Shown: positions 22,522 to 34,050, numbered from the stretch's first letter. The stretch is 64,000 nucleotides of DNA from Kingdonia uniflora (GCA_014058105.1 JACGCM010001346.1:434001-498000), one strand, 5' to 3'. Notes: generated by a model from the sequence alone, not told the origin. Translations and numbers: made by a program.

Positions 22522-22861
22522 TCCTATTTTTTTGCTAGGTATGCAGATTTTTTTCATTAATTTTAAATAAGAATGGTACAACTAAAGTCAAACACTGAGG
22601 GGTAGAGTTGCATCAATTGTCCAAAAAAGAAAAATAAAAGAAAAAAAAATGAGTAAAGAAAGCAAAGGCGTCACTAAGATCCATGACATCCCAACTAGGT
22701 TGGCACCCCATGGACCTTCTTTCCTCTGGAGTTGTCTCTGAATCAATCAAAATATCTGAAGTATTCCTTATAAGGAACTTAAATCTTCTTCAAAATAGTA
22801 GGTTTTCCCAGATGCCACTCATAAGCAATTAGAGCTAGCTTACTACCTCTTTTAGCCGCTT
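22522..22861 (-). pseudogene. 3' end of a minus-strand LINE, split by the CACTA
   Basis: The minus strand reads RGSKLALIAYEWHLGKP just inside 22861, which fits the C-terminal end of a plant LINE RNase H (the region usually like REANKLADALA). It then shows a 3' tail with TTTGACTTTAGTTGTACC, TTTAAAATTAATG and CATACCTAGC before an A-rich run at 22522-22533. That tail is typical of plant LINE ends. The rest of this RNase H lies at 52756 on the far side of the CACTA element. Confidence 0.7.
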
Positions 22862-22875
22862 CACTACAAAAATAA
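22862..22875 (+). repeat. Left terminal inverted repeat of CACTA
   Basis: CACTACAAAAATAA, preceded by CTT. It pairs with 52739-52752. The next 30 bp continue into a palindrome-rich segment containing GGCAAAAACG and its near complement. Confidence 0.85.
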
Positions 22876-22984
22876 AGGGTATTAACCACAGAAAAATCAG
22901 TGGCAAAAACGTTTTTGCCACAATTTTTACAGTAGCAGGGGTCATGGCCGTAGATGGGGTGCCTAAAGCATTGGCATAGTTGTT

Positions 22985-23290
22985 ACCGTGGCAAAAAGTT
23001 ATCTGTGGCAAAAGCCAACTTTTACTACTACAAAATCTGTGGCAAAAACATACTTTAACTACTATAGAGTTCGATGCAAAAAATTTCTTTCAGCACTACA
23101 AAATCCGTGGCAAAAGCTTTCTTCCACCACTACAGAATCGGTAGCAAAAGCCTACTTTCACCACTACATAATCCATGGAAAAAACATATTTTAACCACTA
23201 CAGAGTCCGTGGTAAAAGCCTTCTTTCACTACTATAGAATCCATTGAAAAAACCTTCTTTCACCACTACAGAATCCGTAGAAAAAACATA
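22985..23290 (+). repeat. 34-bp subterminal repeats of CACTA
   Basis: Units close to CTACAGAATCCGTGGCAAAAG follow one another every 34 bp (marker positions near 23001, 23035, 23069, 23102, 23136, 23170, 23204), about nine in all. Arrays of this kind near the ends are the binding sites for the small CACTA protein in well-studied elements. Here the right end has no comparable array, only single words. Confidence 0.85.
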
Positions 23291-23422
23291 TAATAAATAA
23301 ATAAATAAAATTATTTTGAAAATATATAGAAAAGGTGATAAATTATAAGCATGTTTCTTACCGAAAATTCATATATCATCATGCACCAAATAGACCTAAG
23401 GCTGCAGAAGTAACTTTAGAAT

Positions 23423-23622
23423 CTATATAGTCAGACAATGGCTAAAACTAAAAGGAACATAATAAAAAATGTATAGCGGAAAAGGTTCAAACATGAAGTG
23501 CCAGCTGAAAGATGGAAAATGTTCCCAGTCTCTTTTGTGGCTTTTCCAATAGCGGTCGGTGGCAGGAGGTACGGCCTTAGATGGTGTAGTGCTTATTGTA
23601 GTAGAAGCTTGATCACTATCAC
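23423..23622 (-). pseudogene. Possible last exon of a CACTA-encoded gene
   Basis: On the minus strand a good splice acceptor (TTTTACAG) at about 23623-23630 opens a frame of 66 codons. It reads GDSDQASTTISTTPSKAVPP, then DRYWKSHKRDWEHFPS, and ends at TAG near 23423. The position, near the 3' end of the element on the same strand as TNP2, suits the last exon of a transposon gene. I do not recognise the protein and cannot exclude a chance ORF. Confidence 0.35.
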
Positions 23623-23649
23623 CTGTAAAATGAAAGATATTACTTATTT

Positions 23650-24680
23650 AATATTTCCTTCATTGCATTATTGAAAAATAGATACTGATAACTGCACTTC
23701 AAGGCTAATGGAGGAAGATAGCTAAAAATATTATCTAACGGCTATACATAAGGGATAATAGAGCTATACTAAATATTGGGAATAGTGGGAAAAAAACCCC
23801 TAAGAATTTCAATTTCTTAGGAATATGGCAAATGAAACCAAATACTAAAATATTAAATATCATCCAAGGCATACTAATAGTCTAGTGTTTAGGGGAAAAT
23901 ATTACTCGATAATGTTGAGTAACACCGCATTATGGTCACAAAGTAGAGAAGAAATACTCTAATAAAGCATAAATCAACTGTAGATGCGGTGTATAAAATT
24001 TGAGCCAGTAGATGGAGAATATAAATTTGCGTTTATAGATGACGGCTTGTCCCAAGAATCTAGAGCAAGCTATACCTAATTAATAAAAAACCTAGTGATC
24101 AGAAAATAATAATTAACGACTATACCTAATAAATAACATAACTAGATAATAGAAAAATAGTTAATCATAAAAGATCTTTAAAATAACAGAATTCGGCATG
24201 AGGCAGGTTGTCCTAGCCGAAATATACAAAATTGCCTCATTAATATTGCTTCACAAGCTAGAGAGCAAAATTTGCCAATTAGAATACCCCTTTCCATGGA
24301 AACAGCATGCACAAAGTGGTACATTATTAATAATTCAAGGTTTACTAATAAAGGGATTGCCAAGCAATAATGATGCATTATCATTACAAAATAATTCCTT
24401 GGCAAGGGAGAGTGGAATAAGGAGACAATACAGAGACAACTATTTGTACACAATTGTGCAAAAAATAAACTTTAGATCATGCACAAAACAACAATCACAA
24501 GTACATGGAAAAAATGCTCTAATATAAACTAATTTTTGAGTGCAAATAATTCAAATATTTAAGTTTACTGGGCTACTCGGTTACTTCAACTTCAAAATAA
24601 TAGGAAATGTCTCAACATTTACAGTAAGAGAAAAAAGAGTAAAATGTGTCAGAGGAGGTATCAGCGATTAGGAAGTGATC
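23650..24680. other. CACTA interior, no recognisable gene
   Basis: AT-rich intron-like sequence. The open stretch at 24198-24527 on the plus strand (109 codons) lacks coding-like composition and known motifs. Confidence 0.4.
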
Positions 24681-24688
24681 AATAAAAA

Positions 24689-24850
24689 AAGTGCAAGAGG
24701 GAAGGCAAAAAATATGTTGATAAAGCAAATAGGTTCTTTCAACATACCAAGATGTCTATAATAAACTAGGATGTAAAGGAAAACATAAGTGCAAGAGGGA
24801 AGGCAAAAAAAGAAGAAGGCAAAAGCAGCGTTGACAAGGCTAATAGGTAC
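24689..24850. repeat. 98-bp partial duplication at the B2 insertion point
   Basis: GTGCAAGAGGGAAGGCAAAA occurs at 24691 and again at 24789. Both are followed some bases later by a stretch like TTGA(T/C)AA(A/G)GC..AATAGGT. The second copy runs straight into the target duplication GGTAC of B2. It may be an old local duplication of CACTA sequence. Confidence 0.6.
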
Positions 24851-25427
24851 TGCAATGGCCAAATTTTGCAAGCTCGATTTGATTAGGAATTAGCTATTAG
24901 ACTAATGAATCTGTAACAATACTCTACTTGAAAGTAAGAAATGAAAATAGGTATTTTATCATGGAAAACCTCTGAATATTTAAAAAACCACGACCTCGTA
25001 TGGAGAATTTTTGTAAAAGTCTCTTTATTGCTTGGAGGGGATATCTTTATAACAAGTGATCTCTAGAATCAAGAAATGTTTTTGATCTGGTAAATAAGAA
25101 GTTTAAGTAATTTTTTTGGTCACTGTCTCTTCTGGAACTTTTCCTTTATATAGGCTTCCCCACAGCTCTTCATCATGCTAGTATAGATTTTGCGAATAGC
25201 ATGGTTAGTGGTGGTTGACTGAATAACTGACGAGTTCATGGGAGACTGGTGTCTTTGACTGGATAACATTTTTTAGGTTTAGCTCGACCCTCGTTCTTAA
25301 GTATTTCATGGGGATGGTTGGAATATTGACTTGAGTGCTAAGTGCTAAAATTGTGTGAGCCTGAGATGGAGATAAATCAAACTGCGTGAGCTCGATTATG
25401 AGTGAGATCGAGGTATAAGTCCCTATA
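24851..25427 (-). repeat. 3' LTR of B2
   Basis: Plus-strand ends TGCAATGGCC and AAGTCCCTATA (CA mutated to TA). It is 577 bp, 22 more than the 5' LTR, mostly because of an extra GCTTGGAGGGGATATC-type segment. Preceded by GGTAC. Confidence 0.92.
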
Positions 25428-25441
25428 ATAACCCCCTTGCA
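25428..25441 (-). other. Polypurine tract of B2
   Basis: The minus strand reads GCAAGGGGGTTAT next to the LTR. The same position in B3 has GAGGAGGCAAT. Confidence 0.75.
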
Positions 25442-25660
25442 ACCGAAGTCAAAAGTAACTTTGGTTGAGAAAAATTATGTGAAAAGTTTAAAATTTGAAA
25501 CGGAGTAATGATGACATTTAACTTGGTAGCAGTTACGTGATATTGGGAAGTGATGGGAATTAAATGCTGGTGCGGATTTATGTGACGATTGCTTTGAATA
25601 GTCACGTCTGTAATGAATGATGACGCTTAGGAAAACGTACCTGCACAATAAATTTAGGGC

Positions 25661-25670
25661 TATATAAAGA
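25661..25670 (+). promoter_or_regulatory. TATA box of the antisense small ORF, B2
   Basis: AGGGCTATATAAAGAGTACC contains a strong TATA box on the plus strand, 62 bp before the ATG of the small antisense ORF. B3 has GGTATAAATAGTACATG at the matching place on its opposite strand. It lies inside the element, not in the LTR, and faces away from the LTR promoter. Confidence 0.65.
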
Positions 25671-25722
25671 GTACCTGTAGCAAATCTTTAGAATAATTCT
25701 TACATACGTAACTCTTTATGAA

Positions 25723-26016
25723 ATGGTGAAAACTCAGAGTATGGTTCTTGAAGAGAGGATTGCGTTGGAAACGTAGAGATTGAGGCTGAAATAATTTTGT
25801 GACCACGGCTTGGAAATTGCAAACCTAGCCCCTATTTCCCCGACGTACCAAGGCTTATTGGGAGAGGAAGCGGTTGAAGCTGAGGAAGATTTTTTCTATA
25901 AGTGGTGATTTCATGCCTTCGTCTTGGAAGGCGAGGAATGTTTGGCCTGTCTCAGTACCCTTACAGAAGATAGGGTCAGGGTATTATATGTAGGGAAATG
26001 TGTATCTGTGGGATAG
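25723..26016 (+). pseudogene. Antisense small ORF 1 of B2
   Basis: 98 codons from ATG to TAG, broken by three stops (codons 18, 24 and 62) but by no indel. Readable blocks are LVEERI-like MVLEERIALET, GLEIANLAPISPTYQG, LLGEEAVEAEEDFFYKW and FVLEGEECLACLSTLTEDRV. It aligns codon for codon, without a gap, with the small ORF of B3 (55713-56042) for about 85 codons. An acidic, helix-prone protein of unknown function, transcribed opposite to gag-pol from its own TATA box. Confidence 0.6.
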
Positions 26017-26954
26017 ATATGTTTATTTCTTGTGTCGCCATGGATTCTAAGGTTAGGCCCTCTTCATCTCAACCAACTCTTCTGTGGTGGTGGTTATATA
26101 AGAGGCGGTGATGGCAGTGGAGGAGGAGAACAAGTAGGGGGATTCTGCTGACGCATTTCCATCTTGTTTTTGGGCTTAGAAGACCTTCCATCTTGTTTTG
26201 TGGGTGCCAACACTGAGTCTAATGCTTGCGTAGTTCTCACTTGGATTTTGATTGGGATTCAACCGGACCATGTTATGGAAGATCTTTGTTGGTTCCAATA
26301 TCTTATTTGCATCAGGGTGAAAAATTACTGAAGTAAGAATAACTGGAAAACATGATACCTCAACCTGCCAGAATGACTTGTAGCTTTAAAAATCCAGAGA
26401 AAAACTTGTTATCTGTAAAGTACTTGGAGTTTGGTGTTGGATGAATAACATCTTATTGTATTCCTGTGTGAAAACTTGTTATCTGTAAATCGTATGTAAA
26501 ATCTTTGATATGAATAAAAGTTGTTATTTACTAAACTATGTACAGAAAGTTCTTGAATCGAACTAAATTGTGTTGGGTGTTGTTGAATAACTGTTGATAA
26601 GGGATGAAACAATGTTGCAATGCTGTTCAAACTGAGATAAATATGTGCTATCAATATTGTGCCTATATAACTTATTTATGTTTAACAGGTGAGGGATAGA
26701 AATTGTAGGAAATACGGAATTGGAAATTCAAACTATTATAGGTCGATAAAGGTACAACTCTTTGCAGCATGAGGTCGAAATGGTAAATAGCATAGGTTTG
26801 GTTGAGGAGATAAGTTCAAACAATTTACTCTAAGATTTTGGGTTTTCTGTTCCAAGATACTAGGTATAAACCGCGTTAAAAGGGGGAAGTTATTGGGAAA
26901 TTTACAAATATGGGTAGTACGATTTGTAAAAAGAAATTACGGGGGAAGGTTAGT

Positions 26955-27248
26955 ATGGTACAGACTCGACCGCAGAGGATTTGTCATACCGCAGAAGGAA
27001 GATTGGCTATAAAAACTACTAAAGTACAGGAGAGGATTTTCAGTTCGATTGGTTACGATGCTGAGTTAGCAGTGAGGGAATGTCAGCTTGAAGGATTAGA
27101 TATAAAGAGTAGAGAACTAGAGTATGCAAGTTATTTTTATGAAGTACTCTTTCATGTATTCGTGAGTGATTCGGTAGAACGAGAAAGGTTGGTGGGTTTG
27201 ATCGCAGAAGTAGAGATCGAATTTGAAGATATAAAGATCGACGAATGA
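26955..27248 (+). pseudogene. Antisense small ORF 2 of B2
   Basis: 97 codons, fully open, from an ATG at 26955 (an upstream in-frame ATG at 26910 is also possible) to TGA at 27248. It begins MVQTRPQR and later has SRELEYASYFYEVLFHVFV and RERLVGLIAEVEIEFED. The pattern of aromatic pair, F-H-x-F, R-R/E-L..L..E+..E resembles small ORF 1 and the B3 ORF, so it looks like a diverged duplicate. This is the only small ORF of the three without a stop. A TATATAA word at 26664 could serve as promoter. Confidence 0.5.
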
Positions 27249-27827
27249 TGTGATTAGATGTTGGTTATGTTCAAAAGCAGTGAAGGATGTTGTATAAAGT
27301 ATGTCTTATGAATAGCATAAATGTTGTGAATGTAATAGAAATTATATAAGTCAATCGGATCCAGTATAGGGGCGAATCTGTTTTGAGACTGTTTAGCAAA
27401 CATTTTGAATAAATTAGAATATTTCTATAATTTTGAAAATGACATCAATCACTATAAGTATGATAAACAAGGACTGAGATACAAAAATATAAAAATGCAG
27501 AAGCTTTTAGTTTTGTTTTGTATACAAATGGAAATTAAGCCCTGACGTGAGGGAAGGTTAGGAAAAAATATTATAATAGGGAGAAAAAAAATTTTAAAAA
27601 TTGTGGGGGGTTGTAATGATGGAAAGGTGGTTTTATCGAAAAGGTACAAGGCGTCTGACATGGAGAGTGGAATGGACGCCTCCATTATGGAATCGAAGAC
27701 TGTTCGTGGGAGGAACAATAAATGCCAGCCGCATGAAAGAGAAAGGATAAATAATTCTTCTTCGTCTCCAAACAAATATTTTATCACAAAAAACTTGTAA
27801 AACACTCAGAGAGAAAGACGAAAAATC

Positions 27828-30800
27828 ATGGGAGTCGATAAAGAGTTATCTGAAGGCGATAAACGGTTGAAGAGGGCAAAAGATTCGGGATCTCGTAGGT
27901 GGTAGTACAGTAGCATTTTGAGGGGAAAGCTTGATTCTACTGCCGCTTCTAATTCGGATACTGAAGTTTAGTAGAGATGTATGCGATATATGTTGACGTA
28001 TTTCTTTATGTTAAAGATATATGTTATACGTGAATAATTGATCTGAGATATATGTTGAATATATATATATGCATACATAGATGGAAGAATGATAAATACC
28101 TTAACCTGTATGTAGGTCGAGCGTGAGAGGCATCTGTGTAGGTTGAAAATGTGCCTGCAGAATCTATTTTTAAGATGGGTAGGTCGCCTGATAATGAAGT
28201 TTTGACCTCTGGTCAGACGAATGAGTCTGATAACGAAGGGGAAAGAGGATTGGAACAATTCCCAGGTTTTCCTGGCCAGTTGGTGTCTTATCACCCTAGT
28301 TTTGTTGCCTTTAGATGGTTTTGTAAAGCCAAGGCGGCTATTGTAGGGAAATGGGTTAAATGTGTAGAGTTTGCCGGTAGGCAGTTTTGGGGTTGTACGG
28401 TAGCGGATGGGAAATAATACTTTTATCTGTTGGCAGATTTGGAAGCAGAAAAAGGAGATAGGGGCATAGATGAATCGATCTCGTTAGAGTATTTCAATGG
28501 GGATGTCCGGAGTGACCACTCGGAGGGTTTTTAGTATTACCTATCTCAATTAGTGTATGGGTTGAGCCTCTCCCTCTCAAATTTGGCGAAGGGGATTATG
28601 AATATAATTGGGGAATGTCCTATTCAAATGAACAGGAACATGTGTGGGGTAATAACTGTGTATGACCATCTGAATGAAAGGTATGAAAGGGACAAAAAGT
28701 GAGGAGGATAACACCTGAGGGCGTTCTACAGTTTTACGGGGTGAAGAATTTTAAGGCCAGTGAGGGGTCATATTTTTGTGCGAGCGTAACTCGGTGTCAT
28801 TTTTTTCGATATGAATTTAGCAGGTCAAACCTGGAATGACAACATGATATGGAGAAAGGGTAATTGCCTTCAAAGAGATAATGAAGAACCTTTGGACCTT
28901 CGATTTATATCTTTAAAGCAAAGTAAGTATAGACATGCATAGATAGAATTATTGTTATGTTTTGCTGACAACTATAGTTGATAGTAAAATATGTTACTGT
29001 AGGTGTGAAGTCTATAATAGAAAGGAAATAATCCCTGTTGAACGAAATTGCTGAGGAGGAGACCGAACTCGAACCTGTGTTAAAGGGACTCGGTGTGAGT
29101 AAAAAGAGGAGGGTCGATAGTAAGTTGGACAAGGTTAGGAAGGCTTAGTCTGCCAGGTCAATGGCGTGGTTCAATGAAGGGAAAAGGCCAGTCGGCGGTG
29201 AGGGGGTTTGAACTAATTTTTCCAAGACTCCCGGAACTAGAAATTTGGTACAGCCGAATCCTGTCAAGCCGAGCAAAGTTGCCCAGCTATTTCTAAAGAA
29301 ACGGATGCTAAAGACTCTACCAACTTCTGGTACCACTGGAAGTGGTGAGGTCGCAAAAGATAAGTGGAGGAGGGTCACCCGCGGGGGAGTTGGGAGAGAT
29401 GGTCGTCAAAGAGTTCGAGGAGAGGGCTAGGTTGGCAATTCTCCAAGGAAAGGAAGATACGAGCCAGATCCTAAGTTTATATTATCAGGAAAAAAAATTG
29501 ACTAATATACTGCGAGCTAATAATTGAGATCGATATAATTTTTACAGGTTGCTCGTCTTGTCAAGGGGATGTGGCTCGGTATTTAAGAAGAAAAATCCAA
29601 GCTGAAGAAGGCGAAAAGCGAGCTGGAGAAAGACCTAGCTCAAGCCAAGACTGAAGCCATGAAGGTAGTCAAGCAGCTGAAGTCCTCTCAAGATGTGGCG
29701 ATCGTCCAGCTACAGGTCGAGGCAATGGCCATTCTAGGTGACATGATGAAGGAGCGTGACAGACTGGGTCGTTACTTGATGTTGAAGGGTTATTCTAAGG
29801 AGGAGGTGGATGCCATTAAGGATGATACCTATGTTTAAGGTAGAAGATGAGGAGGCGGAAGTGGTGAGAGTCATGGATGGTCTGGATGGTGTCTCTCGCC
29901 AGACAGTACTTGACAACCAGGGGGATGATGTCGAGCTCCTAGAAGGTGTGAGTGAGAAGGTAGGGTAGATATGTATTTTGTATAAATAAGTGTAAGTTGT
30001 TTGAGCTGTGTGGGAGGCTGAAACTTCTGTAGATTGACTTTATTTATAAACGCCTTATAGGTATTTAGAGAGATGAGTCTCAAAATAAACAGCCTTAGTC
30101 CGGACTTGCCAAGGAAAAAGAGACCTTTAAAGCCTTGCGGTCTGCACATGTGGAGCTGCAGGTTAGAACCAAATAGGTTTTTTACTTACAGATTATACCA
30201 ATGTTAAGTTAACCAGTAAATAGGATAGAAATGAATAATAAAAAATCACCATTATAAATACTGAGTAATATATCAAGAGTATGTACCTTGTACGCTGAAA
30301 GCAGATTCATAAAGTATTCATCTGAGAATGGATTTTAAACCTTTAACTTAAAAATATTTGAAAGCAGATGTTTAGAAACCACACAGTCTCATTAGAAATG
30401 TAATATGTATATATTCAAAGGCTTTCCTAAATTGAGCTGTATTAAAACTTGTTATATTTCCCAGAATGAATTGGATTCATCTCGTGCATGTGGGCAACAT
30501 ATTTATGTGCAATCAGAAATTCGCAGAGCAGCTCGATAGGATGAAGGAGGAATAGAGAGGATCAATACATAAAGGCGCATTTCATACTTGAGAAGTTGAA
30601 TCAGGCCATTTCCGGCCTGACTCTTCAGGTCGAAGAGAAAGATTTTGAGATTAAGAAGGGATTAGCGGGTCAATCCGAGGTAACAAAATGTGCCGAGAAG
30701 CCTCAACGTCAGCCCGACGCGTTGGCTGTGAAGGGTAATCAGGCCAACACGGCTCAATACCGCATCCAGGCACTGAAATAATTAGAGGAACAACTTCGAT

Positions 30801-31818
30801 ATGATCTTTATAGATGTAGGACCGAGTTAGAGCGAATGAGACGAAAATTTGTCGAAAAGGACTAACTGTTGAGGAAAGCTCGAGAAAATCTATCGGCTTC
30901 AGAAGCTGCAGCTGAACATTTGCAAAAAGCCCTTCCCGCCAAGGATATGGAATTCTGAGAGATGTAGAGAAGGTGCAATGACTTAGACGAGAGAGTTGCC
31001 AGGCTTAAACCTGAAAAGGACCAAGCCGTTGCTCGTGCCAAAAAAGCCGAGGCTAGAGAGCGTTCTGGGGGAAGTAGAACTGAGGTTAAGGCTCCTTTAC
31101 TTTGACGGGATGTAGTTAGTCTCTCAGGTCGTATTAGAGAGCTAGAAAGTGATGTATCTCGAATTTAGGGGTATGTTTAGAAGGGAAATATGAATTTGAG
31201 GGAATGCCAGCATAAGATGGATATTGCTCTTATTAGGGAAAAAGTTTGGAGTGGGAGACCAAAGCAAAGGAATTGCTGGTGAAGAAGAAAGAAGGATTAT
31301 TGAAAGATCAGCCGGCAAGGGAAGAGTTGAACGATGAGCTTGGGAGACTTAGTACCCATATAGTAGACTTAGAGGCCATGAACCTAGCGGAGTCAGCGAA
31401 GTACATTTCCAAGTTGGAAGAAGATGCCATTTATCATGATAGGGTTGATGCGGAAATAATTGAATGGAAGGATAATTGCGCTAGATTAAAGTCACGCCTC
31501 GAGAGGTTGAAGGCAAGATTTGCAACATCGATAGTACCTGGTGTGTCTCGATCTGACCTGCTAAGGATGATAGCTGCATATTTTATAGAGGACGTTAAAA
31601 AACTTGAGTCAGAACGAGATACCTGGTTCAAAACTCTGTCGGACAAGGGATCCGTCAGTGGTGCTAAGATAGATCGAGGTATCTATCTGGGTGCCATGGA
31701 GACCCAACTGGGCCCTCGAACTGCTGAATTAATAGAACAAGGTAGGGTTGTTTTGGCCCACGAACTGAAAGAGAGACCTCTTGATGATGTGGGGGAAAGT
31801 ATTGTTGACATTCCATGA
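27828..31818 (+). pseudogene. Antisense spliced coiled-coil gene of B2
   Basis: Starts near ATG 27828 (MGVDKELSEGDKRLKRAK) and ends at TGA 31818. Visible exon borders: acceptor 28115, donor 28923, acceptor 29002, acceptor 29547, donor 29960, intron to 30060, exon 30061-30161, acceptor 30464. The first large exon has FVAFRWFCKAKAAI and W-KCVEFAGRQFWG and resembles, from memory, the N-terminal domain of plant 'putative gypsy type transposon' proteins. Later exons are coiled coil (KKAKSELEKDLAQAK, LKGYSKEEVDAIKDD). The end, TQLGPRTAELIEQG, matches B1. The last three introns sit exactly where B1 has them. Stops and single-base deletions are present. Confidence 0.75.
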
Positions 31819-31984
31819 GCAAAAAAGAATCTTCTATAATATAATTTTGACCTAAAGATAAATAGAATTTGTCGTAGACACATTATAAATAGATGAAAGC
31901 TAGTATAGCCTTATCTTGTGATTGGTGGGGTTTTTGATGTAAAACAAATTTTTACATTCGTTTTAATCGCAGAAATCTAGAGAG

Positions 31985-32115
31985 GCAGCTAAATAAAGTG
32001 ATATCCTTAATCTAGGCTTAAAGAGAGACAGTTAAGCCATGTGATATCCTAGATCTAGGCCTAAAGAGAGGTAGCTAAACCAAATAATATCCTTGATCTA
32101 GGCCTATAAAAATGT
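31985..32115. repeat. Three 43-bp tandem repeats in B2 3' UTR
   Basis: (G)ATATCCT(T)..ATCTAGGC(C/T)T..AAGAGAG occurs near 32000, 32043 and 32086. The array lies where B1 has its 160-bp repeats and shares words with them (ATATCCTTGAT). The two copies of one family thus carry different repeat units. Confidence 0.75.
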
Positions 32116-32318
32116 CACAGACATGTTGAAAGAAAGGAAAGCTAGTATTATCTATGCTTTTTTATGTAGAATGCGAACGGATGTTCATGAAGAGATCGAC
32201 ATTGTTCAAAAAAAACTTTCATTGATAAGTTTAGAATTTACATTGGATGGATATAAGAATCTCACTTTAGCAATTGAAAAAACAAAAAGCGATCAACGGG
32301 AATGGAGTATCAAAACGC

Positions 32319-33530
32319 CTAACGATAGAACCATTTCAATCGTCTAGTGTTCCAAGGATTTAAAATGGGGATTCCCTCTTTTGTCATAAGATAGTATGAT
32401 CCCAGGCCTGAAAGACCTGTGATAATGAATGGACCCTCCCAATTGTCAGCTAAATTTCTAGTGTGAGGCTCTTTGCGATGTTGAAGAATCTCTCTAAGGA
32501 CGAGATCTCTGATTTGGAAAGTATGGTTCCTGACTCTATTATTATAAGATCGAGCAAGCATATGATGATATTGACCTAGGTTAGCGATGGCGCACTCCCT
32601 GGTCTCATCTATCATGTCGAGATTATAAGCCATTTCAAACTCATTCTCTTCGTCAGTTAGCTCGTGATCACGGACTGGATGATAATATGCAGAAAGAATG
32701 ATAGCCTCAGTGCCATAAACAAGGAGGAATGGGGTACACCCAGTGGAATGTCGAGGAGTGGTTCAATACGCCCACAGGACGTAAGGTAGTTCACGAACCC
32801 AATTCCCTTTTTTTTTAGAGTGAAGTCATTTTTTAAGTCCATCTACGATGGTTTTTTGGTGATTTTGGGTTGGCCATTGCCTTGAAGATAATATGAATTT
32901 GATGATGAGTGGGTGATATTTTGGTAATTTATGAAAGATTCAACCTTTTCTCCCACAAACTGGGGACCATCATTGATACGAATTAGGAGGCGGCACCCGA
33001 ATTGAGTGATTATGTGGTTCCAGATAAAACAGATGGCCTCCTCTTCTCTAGTTTAACATTGTGGAATTGCTTCTTCCTATTTTGTAAAGTAATCAGTATC
33101 TATGAGTAGGTGACGGCGATTACTTGGAGAGTTAGGGAATTCGCCGACGAGGTCTAGTGCCTATCTTCTGAATGGCCAGAAAACCTTGCTTGCATGGAGG
33201 TCGAGTGTAGGGGCGCGTATCATATTTCTATGTCTTTGGCAGGTGTCGCACCTGCAGGAATACTCTTCTGCTTGTTCCGCATGCCGGGCCAGAATGCTCC
33301 TTGAGTTATAGCTCTGTTTGTTAATGATCTACCTGCGGCATGGGAGCCACAAGTTCCTTCATGTTATTCTCGGAGCAGTTCATCTGCTTTTAACTTCGAG
33401 AGGCACTTGAGGTAAGGCCCTTTAACTGAGAGGCGGTAAAGCATACCATTCTGAGTAATGTAACGCTTCAAGATGTGGATCAGCTATCGACATTCATTTG
33501 GATCTGATGGGAGCGGTTCGCTGCACTTGT
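32319..33530 (-). pseudogene. Integrase of B2
   Basis: The C-terminus is an open frame of 104 codons (CAIANLGQYHHMLARSYNNR, FQIRDLVLREI, NWEGPFIITG, WNTRRLKWFYR) ending at 32319. The second catalytic block reads RINDGPQFVGEKV, with asparagine at the aspartate position. The third reads QGNGQPKITKK, with lysine for the catalytic glutamate. Upstream, the core and the H-H-C-C region are fragmentary. Confidence 0.8.
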
Positions 33531-33639
33531 TGTCAACACTGAGGTAGGCTAAGAAAGGCTTTCACCAATCGTCGTCTCCCCCTTTATCATCCCCAGTGTT
33601 GATCATGCATATAGAGATGTGATCAATGCTGGGGGTTAA

Positions 33640-34050
33640 AATGATTTTTATATGGAGATATCGACCTTCTGCACCCAAGACCCCGGCTAGATATGCCAAT
33701 GAATCGACAATTCTGCTTTCCCCTCAACGAAGATATTCGAGAGTTGTTTTCGCAAACTTACTCATCCTATCTGCAATGAGGGCTACGCATTCGATCATCT
33801 TCCCGTTCTTCTTGTATTTCTTGGAATAATAATGAACAATAAGTAATAAATTTGTGTAAACTAAGAGTTTGAGGACATCGAGCTCAAGTGCGAGGTCATG
33901 TCCGTGAATGAGAGCTTCATACTTGGTGACATTATTTGAGGCCTCAAAATCTAAACAGATTGATTTCTCAATTCAATCATTTCAAAGGGTAATTAAAACG
34001 ATCCTGATTCCTAACCCTGCGGGTCTTGCTGATCCATCTGTGAGAAGCCT
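33640..34050 (-). pseudogene. Second (archaeal-type) RNase H of B2
   Basis: Minus strand, broken by several frameshifts. Pieces that match B1 and A2 are the ADPQG region, the SNNVTKYEALIHG-like segment near 33900-33930 and the segment before the stop near 33790 (IVHYYSKKYKKNGKMIEC). Identified mainly by position and by comparison with B1. Confidence 0.6.

Noticed and set aside
22985..23290. Regular 34-bp repeats that could suggest a CRISPR array
   Set aside because: The units follow each other directly without unique spacers and lie just inside a CACTA end, in a plant sequence.
25723..26016. Idea that stops in the small antisense ORF are programmed readthrough sites, since B2 and B3 have stops at neighbouring codons (24/23 and 62/61)
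   Set aside because: In the gap-free alignment the stops are one codon apart, not at the same codon, and the other copy has an ordinary residue there. Independent decay is simpler.
27452..27805. 117-codon minus-strand ORF in B2
   Set aside because: Very rich in Phe, Leu and Ile, as expected from the reverse of A-rich purine sequence upstream of the antisense gene.
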